Part shown: positions 1-5,883 of the stretch, piece after piece
Position numbering within the stretch: the first letter of the stretch is position 1
Layout: each line of letters begins with the position of its first letter
Assembly: GCA_002254335.1 (NCBI GenBank)
Contig: NIVA01000236.1
Span: 1 to 5,883, forward strand
Reading direction: 5' to 3'
Source: Bacteroidetes bacterium 4572_114
GTDB lineage: Bacteria > Bacteroidota > Bacteroidia > Bacteroidales > 4484-276
Length of the DNA: 5,883 nucleotides
Position numbers and translations under genes: made by a program
The notes under the pieces: generated by a model
Seen by the model: the letters and a program-made list of their open reading frames with translations, nothing else
The model's database searches: none
Told to the model about the DNA's origin: nothing

Positions 1-1868
1 TGGCCCATCATGTTAAATATGTCAAAGCCCAGGGTTGTAGATTCTTTGAGCGTAACGGCAACAGTTGTTGAACTATTGGCAGGGTTAGGGAAGTTTTGTG
101 AAACTTCGAAATCTACATTTGCTACTGCCAGGTCATCATCTATACCAACAATGGTAAAGTCAGCCTCTGTGTAAGCAAAGTCCTGTATATATTTAAAAAG
201 TACTTCAACTCCCGGGTCTTCCGGGTTCATGTCTTCATATACGTAAGGGATGGTGTAAACATCGGCGTTTTGCAATACTTCGTTGCCCATTGCAAAGAAA
301 TAAGCCTGCCACATGCCTTCTGAGAATTCAGTTACATTATTAGGTAAATCTTCGAGGTTGTTACTAGTTAACATGTGAGATACAACGTCAATGCCACGTG
401 CCCAGATGTCTGGCTGCAGGTTATCGACAACACCAGGAAGGTCGGTATCTAACCATGATACAAACATTTTGGTCCCGGCAGGGTTACGTGAAATCTGGAT
501 ACGGTTGTCTTCTGTGAGGTCACCAAATGTTCCGCGGAAAGTTTTCTGACGCCCAAGTTCATAACCAATGAAAGTTTCGGCACCATCATTTGAAGTAATC
601 AGGAAGGCGGCAGTAAACTGATAGCCTGTAATTTCTGATTGTGCAGTAACAATTGAATAGGGGTCGGAACCTGTAATACCACAAATAACGGCAATACATG
701 GGTTGCCATAGGCATCTACGCTCAGGTCGAAATCAAAAGCAGTTGTAAAGGCAATTTCTTCACGATCTGGTATTGGTGGCTCATAAAGTTCTGCCAATTC
801 TTCATCGCTAAGGAAGTTATGTACGCCACCAATTCCATCTTCGCCGGCAATTGCCACGGAGATTGGGTCTGACCAGTTCTCGCCACCATCAGTAGTTTTC
901 CACAAAATCGGGAAGTATGACATACCTGCAGAAGCAGCCACTTCACCATTATCGGCAAGCACGGCCATATAACCTGTTAACCCGTCAGGGGCGAATTCAA
1001 TTTTTTGCAGTGCCGGGCGGGTGCCGTCTATGGTCGGGCAGTCGATGAGGAATTGCTCCATGTCAAAATCCAGGGTTTCTTCGTTCCATGTACCATGGTT
1101 CATTATAGCTGTTCCCATGTATGCTAGTGTACCCGTAGTCCAGTCCTGGTTAAGGTCGGCACACCAGTAATCACCAAGGTTGGTAACGCAGTATCCGTCT
1201 GGGATGTACTGATAAAATTCATCATGGGTAGAAAGAAGGTGCCTGATAGTGTCAGTGGGGTCGCCAATTTTTGCACGGCCATAGCTGTAACCGCCCCATG
1301 AGTCACCACTGTTGGATTGGTCAAGGTTTGGTGCAAAGTAAGTAAGATATGCATTGTTTGGGTCTGTGTTGCCAACCGGGTTATAAACACCATGGTTGGG
1401 ATAACGTGCAGCATCGGTGTAATATGTACCACCAGCATTATTGATAGCAACATAAACTTCATTCATGTTGGTCCATGTCATACCGCCATCAAGCGATATA
1501 TCGTACCCGAGGTCACCTGAGTACCCGCCCGGATCCTGGGCACCGCCCATACGGTGGAAGTTGGTCACCATGTTCAGGTCGTTGTTGGTGTTGACCAGCG
1601 ACTTTTGGCCACCTGCATAACCATAACCATAAGCATTGGCAGAAGTACCAATTGAGATAATGGATACAAAATCGGTGTTTTTGTAAGTGTGGTTTGGTAA
1701 CTCCGACTTACTGGCCTGGCCAAGTGAGTACGCATTTGTTGGTTCGAATGCCACCTTGTCGGCAGTAACCGCACTTTTAGTTTCAAGGTTCGGTTTCAGT
1801 GAATAATTCTGTGCGATAGCTGTAATACCGAAAACAACAGCTACAAGCAATAGTAATGATTTTTTCAT
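1..1868 (-). CDS. Secreted Asp-box (BNR-like) protein with T9SS type A sorting domain, 3' end outside window
   Basis: An uninterrupted frame of 622 codons runs from an ATG at 1866-1868 off the left edge. Residues 1-19 form a clear signal peptide (MKKS, then a hydrophobic LLLLVAVVFGITAIA stretch), with likely cleavage after AIA before Q20. Three Asp-box-like motifs are visible: SLDGGMTW (125-132), TTDGGENW (325-332) and SNDGAETF (426-433). These suggest a sialidase-type beta-propeller, but no sialidase catalytic set is recognisable, so no enzyme activity is assigned. From about residue 589 the sequence SQNFPNPANSSTTVAV, then FDIFNMMG, matches the start of the Bacteroidota type A Por/T9SS C-terminal sorting domain. 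The protein should therefore be exported by Sec and then by the type IX system to the surface or medium. The window ends inside this domain, with perhaps 50 residues missing. The start is fixed by the signal peptide. No Shine-Dalgarno is seen, and the leader is A/T rich. The function is unknown. Confidence 0.93.
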   Translation of the reverse strand, partial: MKKSLLLLVAVVFGITAIAQNYSLKPNLETKSAVTADKVAFEPTNAYSLGQASKSELPNHTYKNTDFVSIISIGTSANAYGYGYAGGQKSLVNTNNDLNMVTNFHRMGGAQDPGGYSGDLGYDISLDGGMTWTNMNEVYVAINNAGGTYYTDAARYPNHGVYNPVGNTDPNNAYLTYFAPNLDQSNSGDSWGGYSYGRAKIGDPTDTIRHLLSTHDEFYQYIPDGYCVTNLGDYWCADLNQDWTTGTLAYMGTAIMNHGTWNEETLDFDMEQFLIDCPTIDGTRPALQKIEFAPDGLTGYMAVLADNGEVAASAGMSYFPILWKTTDGGENWSDPISVAIAGEDGIGGVHNFLSDEELAELYEPPIPDREEIAFTTAFDFDLSVDAYGNPCIAVICGITGSDPYSIVTAQSEITGYQFTAAFLITSNDGAETFIGYELGRQKTFRGTFGDLTEDNRIQISRNPAGTKMFVSWLDTDLPGVVDNLQPDIWARGIDVVSHMLTSNNLEDLPNNVTEFSEGMWQAYFFAMGNEVLQNADVYTIPYVYEDMNPEDPGVEVLFKYIQDFAYTEADFTIVGIDDDLAVANVDFEVSQNFPNPANSSTTVAVTLKESTTLGFDIFNMMG

Positions 1869-1936
1869 TGTAAAAAAATTGGTTAGTTAGTAAATGTATT
1901 AATTAAACTTTAATTCCTGTTTTTTATAAAAGTGCA

Positions 1937-1974
1937 CAAATATACTATTATTTAAAAAAATTGAGGATTTCAAA
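1937..1974 (-). promoter_or_regulatory. Putative Bacteroidota sigma-A promoter of the T9SS protein gene
   Basis: Read on the minus strand, TATATTTG (1937-1944) matches the Bacteroidota -7 element TAnnTTTG. A TTTG at 1971-1974 could be the -33 element, but the 26-base spacing is longer than the usual roughly 19-23, so only the -7 box is convincing. Transcription would begin near 1930 and give an A/T-rich leader of about 60 bases before the ATG at 1868. Confidence 0.5.
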
Positions 1975-2124
1975 TGCTTTTTTTTTAATAATTAGTATTG
2001 TGTTTTCTATATATGAAGCCCACGAAAATATTGGTAATTGTTTTTTATTGTTTGTTTTATTAAGTTAAAGGCTGATTTTCATAAGTTTCCGGCTTCTGGT
2101 TTCCTTGTCGTTTCCATCCCGAAA

Positions 2125-2144
2125 GCCCCCATAGTTATTGGGGC
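2125..2144. repeat. G/C hairpin, REP-like
   Basis: GCCCC (2125-2129) pairs with GGGGC (2140-2144) around an A/T loop. It resembles the two CCCCCAAT/ATTGGGGG hairpins at 3429 and 3504, so it may be a diverged member of the same repeat family. Confidence 0.5.
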
Positions 2145-2195
2145 CGGGACTACGGATGTTGGAAAGTCGGATACCGTAAATTTTATGCCGTCAAT

Positions 2196-2213
2196 CAGTC
2201 AACAGTCATCAGT
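2196..2213. repeat. Short 7-nt tandem repeat (CAGT starts at 2196, 2203, 2210)
   Basis: CAGTCAA, CAGTCAT and CAGTGCA follow one another, giving three CAGT starts at exact 7-base spacing. It is low-complexity intergenic DNA of a type common in some Bacteroidota. No function is suggested. Confidence 0.5.
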
Positions 2214-2243
2214 GCAAGGGTTTAAATCCCTGACCAAAGGAAA

Positions 2244-2306
2244 GGGATGGAAACCCTGAATTACCAGGGCCGCCATCCCCTCGTACCTCGGGGATTGCAT
2301 CCCTTC
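2244..2306. repeat. Compound hairpin cluster including one arm of a 16-bp inverted repeat
   Basis: GGGATGG (2244-2250) pairs with CCATCCC (2273-2279) and encloses a second stem, CCCTG (2254-2258) with CAGGG (2265-2269). ATCCCC (2275-2280) can pair instead with GGGGAT (2290-2295), and GGGAT-TGC-ATCCC (2291-2303) is a third hairpin, so the structures compete. The 16 bases 2291-2306 are the exact reverse complement of 3577-3592. The tract begins about 20 bases downstream of the stop of the decayed acetyltransferase-like gene. It could once have served as its terminator, but no U-run follows, so I call it a repeat. Confidence 0.65.
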
Positions 2307-2449
2307 TACAGAACACACGTCATCTTCTAACTTCTTTTCTCCACATTCGAGCTGCGGCTATCTAAAGGTATGACACCTGCTTTTTGTTGTTTGGCCCCTT
2401 CGGTGAACAGTTTCCGGTAGGTGATGTGTTTCTTGCCGAATTTCCCCCC

Positions 2450-2457
2450 AATGCCGA
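2450..2457 (-). other. Deletion/frameshift junction in the acetyltransferase-like pseudogene
   Basis: Upstream codons read GAA-TCG-GCA (ESA, 2452-2460). The downstream family sequence resumes as ATT-GGG-GGG-AAA (IGGK) from 2452 in another frame. The missing length must be 1 modulo 3. From the family pattern I estimate about 105-112 bases, and that size is inference. Confidence 0.65.
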
Positions 2458-3277
2458 TTCGATGCCATAACGCTGGAATTTAGGGACTACGCCCATAACG
2501 GTGATCCTTGCGCGGGTCATGGCCTTTTTCTTTTTGTAGTATAAAAACCTGAGCTTGTTCCAGAGATTGAGTTTCCCGTTAAAATGCTTAAAAATCTGGT
2601 TCACATCAGGTATCATTACCAAAAATGCAATGGGTTCGCCCTCATGATAGACAAACCAAATAAGCTCCTCCTCGATGATTGGTTTGGCCTTTTGAAGCCC
2701 TGCCCGGATATCTTCCTCATCGAGAGGGGTGAAATGTTGGTGGGAAACCCAGGCCTGGTCGTAAACTTTTTTCAGGTCTTTGATATATTTATCAGCATGG
2801 GCAAATTTAAAATGCTCGTACGAGAAACCCGTTTTTTTTGATACCCAGTCGGCAATTTTCCAAAACCTTTCGGGGAATGGTACCGTCAAATCCAGATGGT
2901 TGGTCACCTGCTCAAAATATTGGGAAAAGCCATAATCTTCAAAAAAACCTTTGTAATAAGGATGATGATAGTTCATGCCATAGCTGGGGGGCATGGCACC
3001 TTCTACCAGCAGCCCCCAAAAAGTATCGTTCTCACCAAAGTTTATCGGGCCGTCCATGGCTTCCATTTTCCTTTGCGACAGCCATTGCCTGCAGGCATCA
3101 AACAAAAGGAAAGCTGCTTTTTTGTCATCGATACAATCGAAGAAGCCCATCCCTCCGGTAGGCTGTTCAAAGGCTGTGGCCTTTTTATGGTCAATAAATG
3201 CCGCAACCCTTCCAATCGGGTTTCCGTTACTGTCTTCAAGTACCCAACGTATTGCCTCGCCATGGTTGAAATAGGCG

Positions 3278-3283
3278 TTTTTT
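3278..3283 (-). other. A6 homopolymer with possible frame slip at the start of the acetyltransferase-like remnant
   Basis: On the minus strand the neighbouring frame just before this A-run reads PNFFNKK, while the main frame after it reads NAYFNHGEA. The family usually has a Lys-rich FNKKN/FxPKKN segment directly before AYF, so the gene may shift frame at this run. The extra frame reaches a TAA after about 14 codons, so it does not rescue the N-terminus. Confidence 0.35.
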
Positions 3284-3334
3284 ATTGAAGAAGTTTGGGG
3301 TTTGGAGATTGGCTAAATATTACTTTGTCCCAAG

Positions 3335-3360
3335 GACTCCAATGGAGATGTGCCGGAGTC
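3335..3360. repeat. Nested inverted repeat GACTCC / GGAGTC
   Basis: GACTCC (3335-3340) is matched by GGAGTC (3355-3360). Inside, CTCCAATGGAG (3337-3347) forms an alternative small hairpin. It lies immediately beyond the truncated 5' end of the acetyltransferase-like remnant and starts the repeat cluster that runs to 3592. Confidence 0.55.
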
Positions 3361-3382
3361 AAAAAAATGATTCTCACTCATG

Positions 3383-3570
3383 AGTTCAACCCACTTCGGG
3401 GTTGTTAGGCGCGTATGGCTTTCAATATACCCCCAATAAAATTGGGGGTTATTGATGATTAAACCCTACGGGTTTTTGGCTGTCCGCAGGACAAAATGTA
3501 AATAACCCCCAATGCAATTGGGGGTTTTTAACAAACAATCGGTCACCACAACCCCGAAGTGGGTTGAACT
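3383..3570. repeat. REP/BIME-like composite palindrome with 23-bp outer inverted repeat
   Basis: The outer arms 3383-3405 and 3548-3570 are perfect reverse complements over 23 bp, and each arm is itself a small hairpin (CAACCC with GGGTTG). Inside are ACCCCCAAT-AAA-ATTGGGGGT (3429-3449), AAACCC-TAC-GGGTTT (3461-3475), TGTCC-GCA-GGACA (3481-3493) and AACCCCCAAT-GCA-ATTGGGGGTT (3504-3526). The order outer, B, two middle hairpins, B, outer is nearly mirror-symmetric, as in BIMEs or REPINs, which are mobilised by RAYT (Y1) transposases. No transposase gene lies in the window. On the plus strand the hairpins at 3461 and 3504 are followed by TTTTT and look like intrinsic terminators, but no plus-strand gene ends there. 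Confidence 0.75.
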
Positions 3571-4899
3571 TGTTTGGAAGGGATGCAATCCCGCGCCTTT
3601 GTGCCACTCAGGGCAAATACCACGGTTTTTGGCGATGACCTTTATGTATCTTACAGGCTGAGGTTTAAACTTTAAGGAAAAATCTTGCGTCTGTACATTC
3701 CAGTCATACTCTGCTACCGGGTTGTCCACCCTGCCGGTTTTTGTGAAATTTATTCCATCTGCCGAAACCCAGTATTCTACCCACTCGGGCATAAATATCC
3801 AGGCATTGATGTCCTGTAAGAAGCCTGTTGTTAATTTGGTGATGATTTCAGTTTTTCCGAGGTCGATCACGGTTTCCAGGTTTACCTGTTCATAACCTTG
3901 CCAGGCCCCTGTCCTAAAATCATTACTGCCCCGTTGATAATCAATAAGTGCTACATCCCCTCCGGCGCTGTATTGGTTGGCATATTTATTTTTTATTGTG
4001 ATTTTTCGCCCTTTGGGAATTTTAAGGAATTTGGCATCAATTTCAAAACTATCTTCCTGCCCATCCTTTTTGGCAAAAGCAATTAATTTGGTTGATGAGT
4101 TAAATTGCAATGGATTATTGTATTCCTGATATTGTACTTTTATGTCCCCTTCAATCCGGTATCTGATTTTTGCATTTTTATCTATGCAATCCAATTCGAT
4201 TGTTTGTTTATCGAAAAATACTTTTTCACCGGTTTTTACGAAAGGTGCCGGGGTGATGAGGTGTTCTGTAATTTCTGATACGGGGAATTCCCCATCCGAA
4301 ACACCCCAACTCTTATTCGGGCCAACGCCCATTTCAAATCTCAGCAGGCCGCCTTCCATAATTGTTTGATGGGTGATGAAAGAATTCGGAAAAACCTGTC
4401 CGTTTAAGCTGGCAGTTTGGATGTATTTATTTTCATCGGAAACATTTGCAGCTTCAATAATAAATTCTTTTCCATTTTCGAGGTTCAGTGTTACCCTCTC
4501 AAAAATAGGGCTGCCAATGGCATAAATGTTTGAGCCAGGTGTTACCGGATAAAATCCCATTGTGCTCAAAACATACCATGCCGACATCTGGCCGCAATCT
4601 TCATTGCCACATAATCCATCGGGTTTTGAAGTATATAGTCCATCCATGATTTTCCTCACCACCTCCTGGGTTTTCCAGGGTTGGCCGGCATAATCGTAAA
4701 GATAGGCCATGTGGTGGCTGGGTTCGTTGCCGTGGGCATACTGGCCAATCAACCCGGTGATGTCGGACTGGTGCCTGCCCGATGTTTCGGAACTGGCACT
4801 GAACAACTGATCCAGGCGTTCAACCATTTTTTCGGGGCTACCCAACAGGTTCATCATGCCTGAAATATCCTGTGGCACAAAAAAGCTGTATTGCCAGGA
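3466..4899 (-). pseudogene. GH92 fragment 3: C-terminal part of catalytic domain plus CHB_HEX_C-like and F5/8C-like modules
   Basis: Family sequence resumes at 4899 (SWQYSFFVPQDISGMMN) and runs to 3589. Hallmark GH92 motifs are present: TGRHQSDITGLIGQYAHGNEPSHH (4711-4770 region, HGNEPSHH at 4711-4734) and GNEDCGQMSAWY (4573-4608), followed by MGFYPVTPGS. GH92 enzymes are calcium-dependent, inverting exo-alpha-mannosidases. About 4248-4024 resembles a CHB_HEX_C module (FFDKQTIELDC, then IRYRIEG), and about 4005-3589 resembles an F5/8C/discoidin module with GFLQDINAWIFMPEWVEYW. These extra modules are often carbohydrate-binding. The true C-terminus is lost: after EWHKGAG the frame runs into repeat DNA and stops at 3466-3468, so the last 40 residues are spurious. 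About 12-15 native residues are missing by comparison with the usual family ending. A caller would start this piece at an internal GTG (4876-4878), which is not a real start. Confidence 0.9.
3577..3592. repeat. Second arm of 16-bp inverted repeat, at the broken 3' end of the GH92 gene
   Basis: GAAGGGATGCAATCCC (3577-3592) is the exact reverse complement of 2291-2306 and contains the hairpin GGGAT-GCA-ATCCC (3580-3592). It overlaps the point at which the GH92 reading frame leaves family sequence (Gly codon 3589-3591). The pair brackets 1.27 kb holding the acetyltransferase-like remnant and the palindrome cluster. Confidence 0.7.
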
Positions 4900-4912
4900 G
4901 CCCCGTTTGGGG
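4897..4912 (-). other. Deletion/frameshift junction 2 in GH92, next to a CCCC/GGGG inverted repeat
   Basis: Upstream family codons end with CAA-ACG-GGG (QTG, 4901-4909), and downstream family codons start with TCC-TGG (4894-4899). The missing length must be 2 modulo 3, estimated at about 80-83 bases. CCCC-AAAC-GGGG (4901-4912, minus strand) is a 4-bp stem directly at the breakpoint. Confidence 0.7.
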
Positions 4913-5316
4913 ATCGTATATATTTTTGTAATACTGTGCCCTTTTTATAAAATGTTGATATTCTTTTTCTCTTCCCAACTCTTTTGCCATGGTTGCAATG
5001 CACCAATCATCATAAGCATATTCAAGCGTTTTCGATACTGATTCTGATTCTTCATCCGAAGGGATATACCCTTTTATCTTGTAGCTGTCCAGTCCAAAGT
5101 GATCCTGCATGGCACTTTTGATGCAGGCATCCAATGCCTTTTTGGTATCATATTCCCTGATTCCCTTCATGTATGCATCAACAATTACCGGAACTGCGTG
5201 GTAGCCAATCATGCAATTGGTTTCGTTGGCCGCCAGTTCCCAAACGGGCAACAAACCGCCCTGATCGTATTGCATCAGCATTGTGTTGATAAAGTGGTTG
5301 GTGCTTTGCTGATCAA

Positions 5317-5883
5317 TCAGGGTAAGCAAGGGATGCGCTGCCCTGAAAGTATCCCAAAGTGAAAATACGGTGTATATGTCAAAGCCGTGTGCCTGATGGA
5401 TTTTCTATCTTTGTCAGGATCATCCACTTCAATTCTCCCCAATTCACTGTTCCATGCTTTGCGAGCATCATTAACTACCTTTTCAAAATCCCAGCCCGGT
5501 ATTTCCTTTTGCCTGTTGTTTTTGGCCCCTTCAACACTCACCGCCGAAATACCAACTTTAATTAAAATATCCTCATCATCTTTTGTTGAAAACCTGACCC
5601 AGGCCTTTATATCTTTTCCTGAAACACGTTTCGGCCCATCCACCGGTTTTCCATCTAATGAAATGCCGTATTCATCAAAAGGTTTTGAAAACTCGGCATT
5701 AAAAAACACATACTGGTTATTGGCCCAGCCGTCGGTTTGCCTGAGGCCCTGTATTTCGGTATTGCTTACAAATTCGACCCATAAGTTAAGGATGCGGTCG
5801 CTGGTTACGCCCTCGGTGAGATCGATGATGATATTGGCCTGATCGGTTTCAGGAAATTCATACTCATGAAAACCTGTCCGGTT
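5317..5883 (-). pseudogene. GH92 fragment 1: N-terminal beta-sandwich part, 5' end outside window
   Basis: The frame is open from the right edge. It starts inside the N-terminal beta-sandwich domain with GFHEYEFPETDQANIIIDLT and continues through QGLRQTDGWANNQYVFFNAE, KVGISAVSVEGAKNN and IPGWDFEKV up to DDPDKDRK at 5401. The codons after that (SIRHTALTYTPYFH and on to a TGA at 5317-5319) are out-of-frame readings of the next conserved block. In GH92 proteins this point should continue with an FYTALYHT-like helix and a DVDGxYRG-like loop before IHQAHGF. About 30 residues are missing, including this conserved loop, so even a ribosomal frameshift could not restore an active enzyme. The start codon and export signal lie beyond 5883. 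An intact copy would remove terminal alpha-linked mannose from glycans outside the cytoplasm. The gene reads toward the repeat cluster, with no sign of a SusC/SusD pair in the window. Confidence 0.9.
5399..5404 (-). other. Deletion/frameshift junction 1 in GH92
   Basis: Upstream codons GAT-AGA-AAA (DRK) end at 5401. Downstream family codons AAA-ATC-CAT-CAG (KIHQ) begin at 5404 in another frame. The missing length must be 1 modulo 3; the family pattern suggests about 88-94 bases. The shared AAAA is possible microhomology. Confidence 0.7.

Larger units (their letters stand above)
1869..2326. other. Intergenic region: leader and promoter, then repeat/hairpin tract
   Basis: No protein-coding frame here is convincing. 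The left part (1869-2060) is very A/T rich and holds the leader and promoter of the T9SS gene. From about 2085 the composition changes to G/C-rich, repetitive DNA with several short inverted repeats (listed separately). This fits the noncoding repeat tracts found between Bacteroidota genes. The tract lies between the decayed acetyltransferase-like gene and the T9SS gene, both read right to left, so some of the hairpins could also act as transcription barriers. Confidence 0.7.
2327..3312 (-). pseudogene. Decayed GNAT-like N-acetyltransferase family gene (N-terminus missing, internal frameshifting deletion)
   Basis: The main open stretch covers 286 codons (3312-2455). It has no ATG until MGFFDC at 3148-3150, yet the codons before that still read like family sequence (AYFNHGEAIRWVL, then GRVAAFIDHKK, then EQPTGG). 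The body contains AMDGPINFGENDTFWG and YGMNYHHPYY, typical of a Bacteroidota family of about 380 residues annotated as GNAT-like acetyltransferases. Near the end, VMGVVPKFQRYGIES resembles the acetyl-CoA binding motif. At 2450-2457 the frame breaks. Reading on in the next frame restores a family-like tail, IGGKFGKKHITYRKLF, ending at a TAG at 2327-2329. Roughly 35-38 residues of the C-terminal fold appear to be missing. The N-terminal 30-50 residues are also absent, and a TAG lies directly upstream at 3313-3315. An intact product would probably be cytoplasmic with an unknown acceptor. Family assignment is from memory of the pattern. A sequencing or assembly error cannot be excluded. Confidence 0.75.
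4838..5404 (-). pseudogene. GH92 fragment 2: middle part of the catalytic domain
   Basis: From 5404 the frame reads KIHQAHGFDIYTVFSLWDTF and then AAHPLLTLI, the standard GH92 core. It continues with GGLLPVWELAANETNCMIGY and KGYIPSDEESESVSKTLEYA, and ends its homologous part at KNIYDPQTG (4901). The codon directly before 5404 is TAG, so the fragment has no start of its own. After 4901 the frame gives 21 non-family residues before stopping at 4838-4840, and it overlaps the third fragment. Usual GH92 proteins have about 27 more residues between DPQTG and SWQYSF (a Phe/Met-Arg, then Gly-rich, then FDPxEVN-like block), and these are absent. Family assignment is very secure; the missing-block size is from family knowledge. 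Confidence 0.9.

Noticed and set aside
1317..1520. Plus- and minus-strand alternative frames inside the T9SS gene
   Set aside because: They are shadows of an uninterrupted 622-codon frame with a signal peptide and a sorting domain.
2038..2259. Small plus-strand open frame of 73 codons
   Set aside because: It runs through hairpins and the CAGT tandem repeat, has no family-like sequence and no clear start context.
2838..3288. Plus-strand open frames of 93-130 codons opposite the acetyltransferase-like gene
   Set aside because: They are the antisense of sequence whose minus-strand reading is clearly family-like.
3384..3410. Possible integron attC site (GTTCAAC and GTTAGGC fit the RYYYAAC and GTTRRRY core patterns)
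   Set aside because: The two cores are only 27 bases apart end to end, shorter than known attC sites, and are not complementary to each other beyond AAC/GTT. There is no integrase or cassette array.
3461..3529. Two plus-strand intrinsic terminators (hairpin followed by TTTTT)
   Set aside because: No plus-strand gene leads into them, and they are part of the palindrome cluster, so a dedicated terminator role is not supported.
3383..3592. CRISPR-like array
   Set aside because: The repeats are inverted hairpins of different lengths with unequal gaps, not direct repeats with uniform spacers, and no cas gene is present.
4838..5404. Programmed ribosomal frameshifting as an explanation for the split GH92
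   Set aside because: Conserved blocks of about 27-30 residues are absent at both junctions, so a simple frame change would not restore the protein. No slippery heptamer is evident.

Overview
The window looks like chromosomal DNA of a member of the Bacteroidota, probably a free-living or sediment Bacteroidales/Marinilabiliales-type organism. The support is a secreted protein ending in a type A Por/T9SS sorting domain, a TAnnTTTG-type promoter with an AT-rich leader and no Shine-Dalgarno, a family 92 glycoside hydrolase with C-terminal CHB_HEX_C-like and F5/8C-like modules, and an acetyltransferase-like family I know from Bacteroidota. The genus cannot be read from the sequence. All recognisable genes lie on the minus strand.

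Layout, left to right. (1) 1-1868: a large gene for a secreted protein with Asp-box repeats, intact within the window and cut by the left edge inside its T9SS C-terminal domain. (2) 1869-2326: intergenic. It holds the promoter and leader of gene 1, then a tract of short hairpins and a small 7-nt tandem repeat. (3) 2327-3312: a decayed gene of a GNAT-like acetyltransferase family. It lacks its N-terminus and has an out-of-frame internal deletion near its C-terminus. (4) 3313-3588: a dense REP/BIME-like palindrome cluster arranged almost symmetrically, with a 23-bp perfect inverted repeat on the outside. (5) 3589-5883: a GH92 (alpha-mannosidase family) gene entering from the right edge. It is broken into three reading frames by two out-of-frame deletions, and its last codons are replaced by repeat DNA.

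How it fits together. Intact, GH92 would be an exported exo-alpha-mannosidase. The T9SS protein would be carried across the outer membrane and attached to the surface or released. No pathway links the two, and they are separated by a dead gene and repeats. The strongest signal is decay. Three internal deletions, none a multiple of three, lie in two neighbouring genes, and both facing ends of these genes stop at the repeat cluster. Deletion or recombination linked to the repeats, or an assembly artefact, are the competing explanations. I do not see a new defence, mobile or RNA-guided system here.
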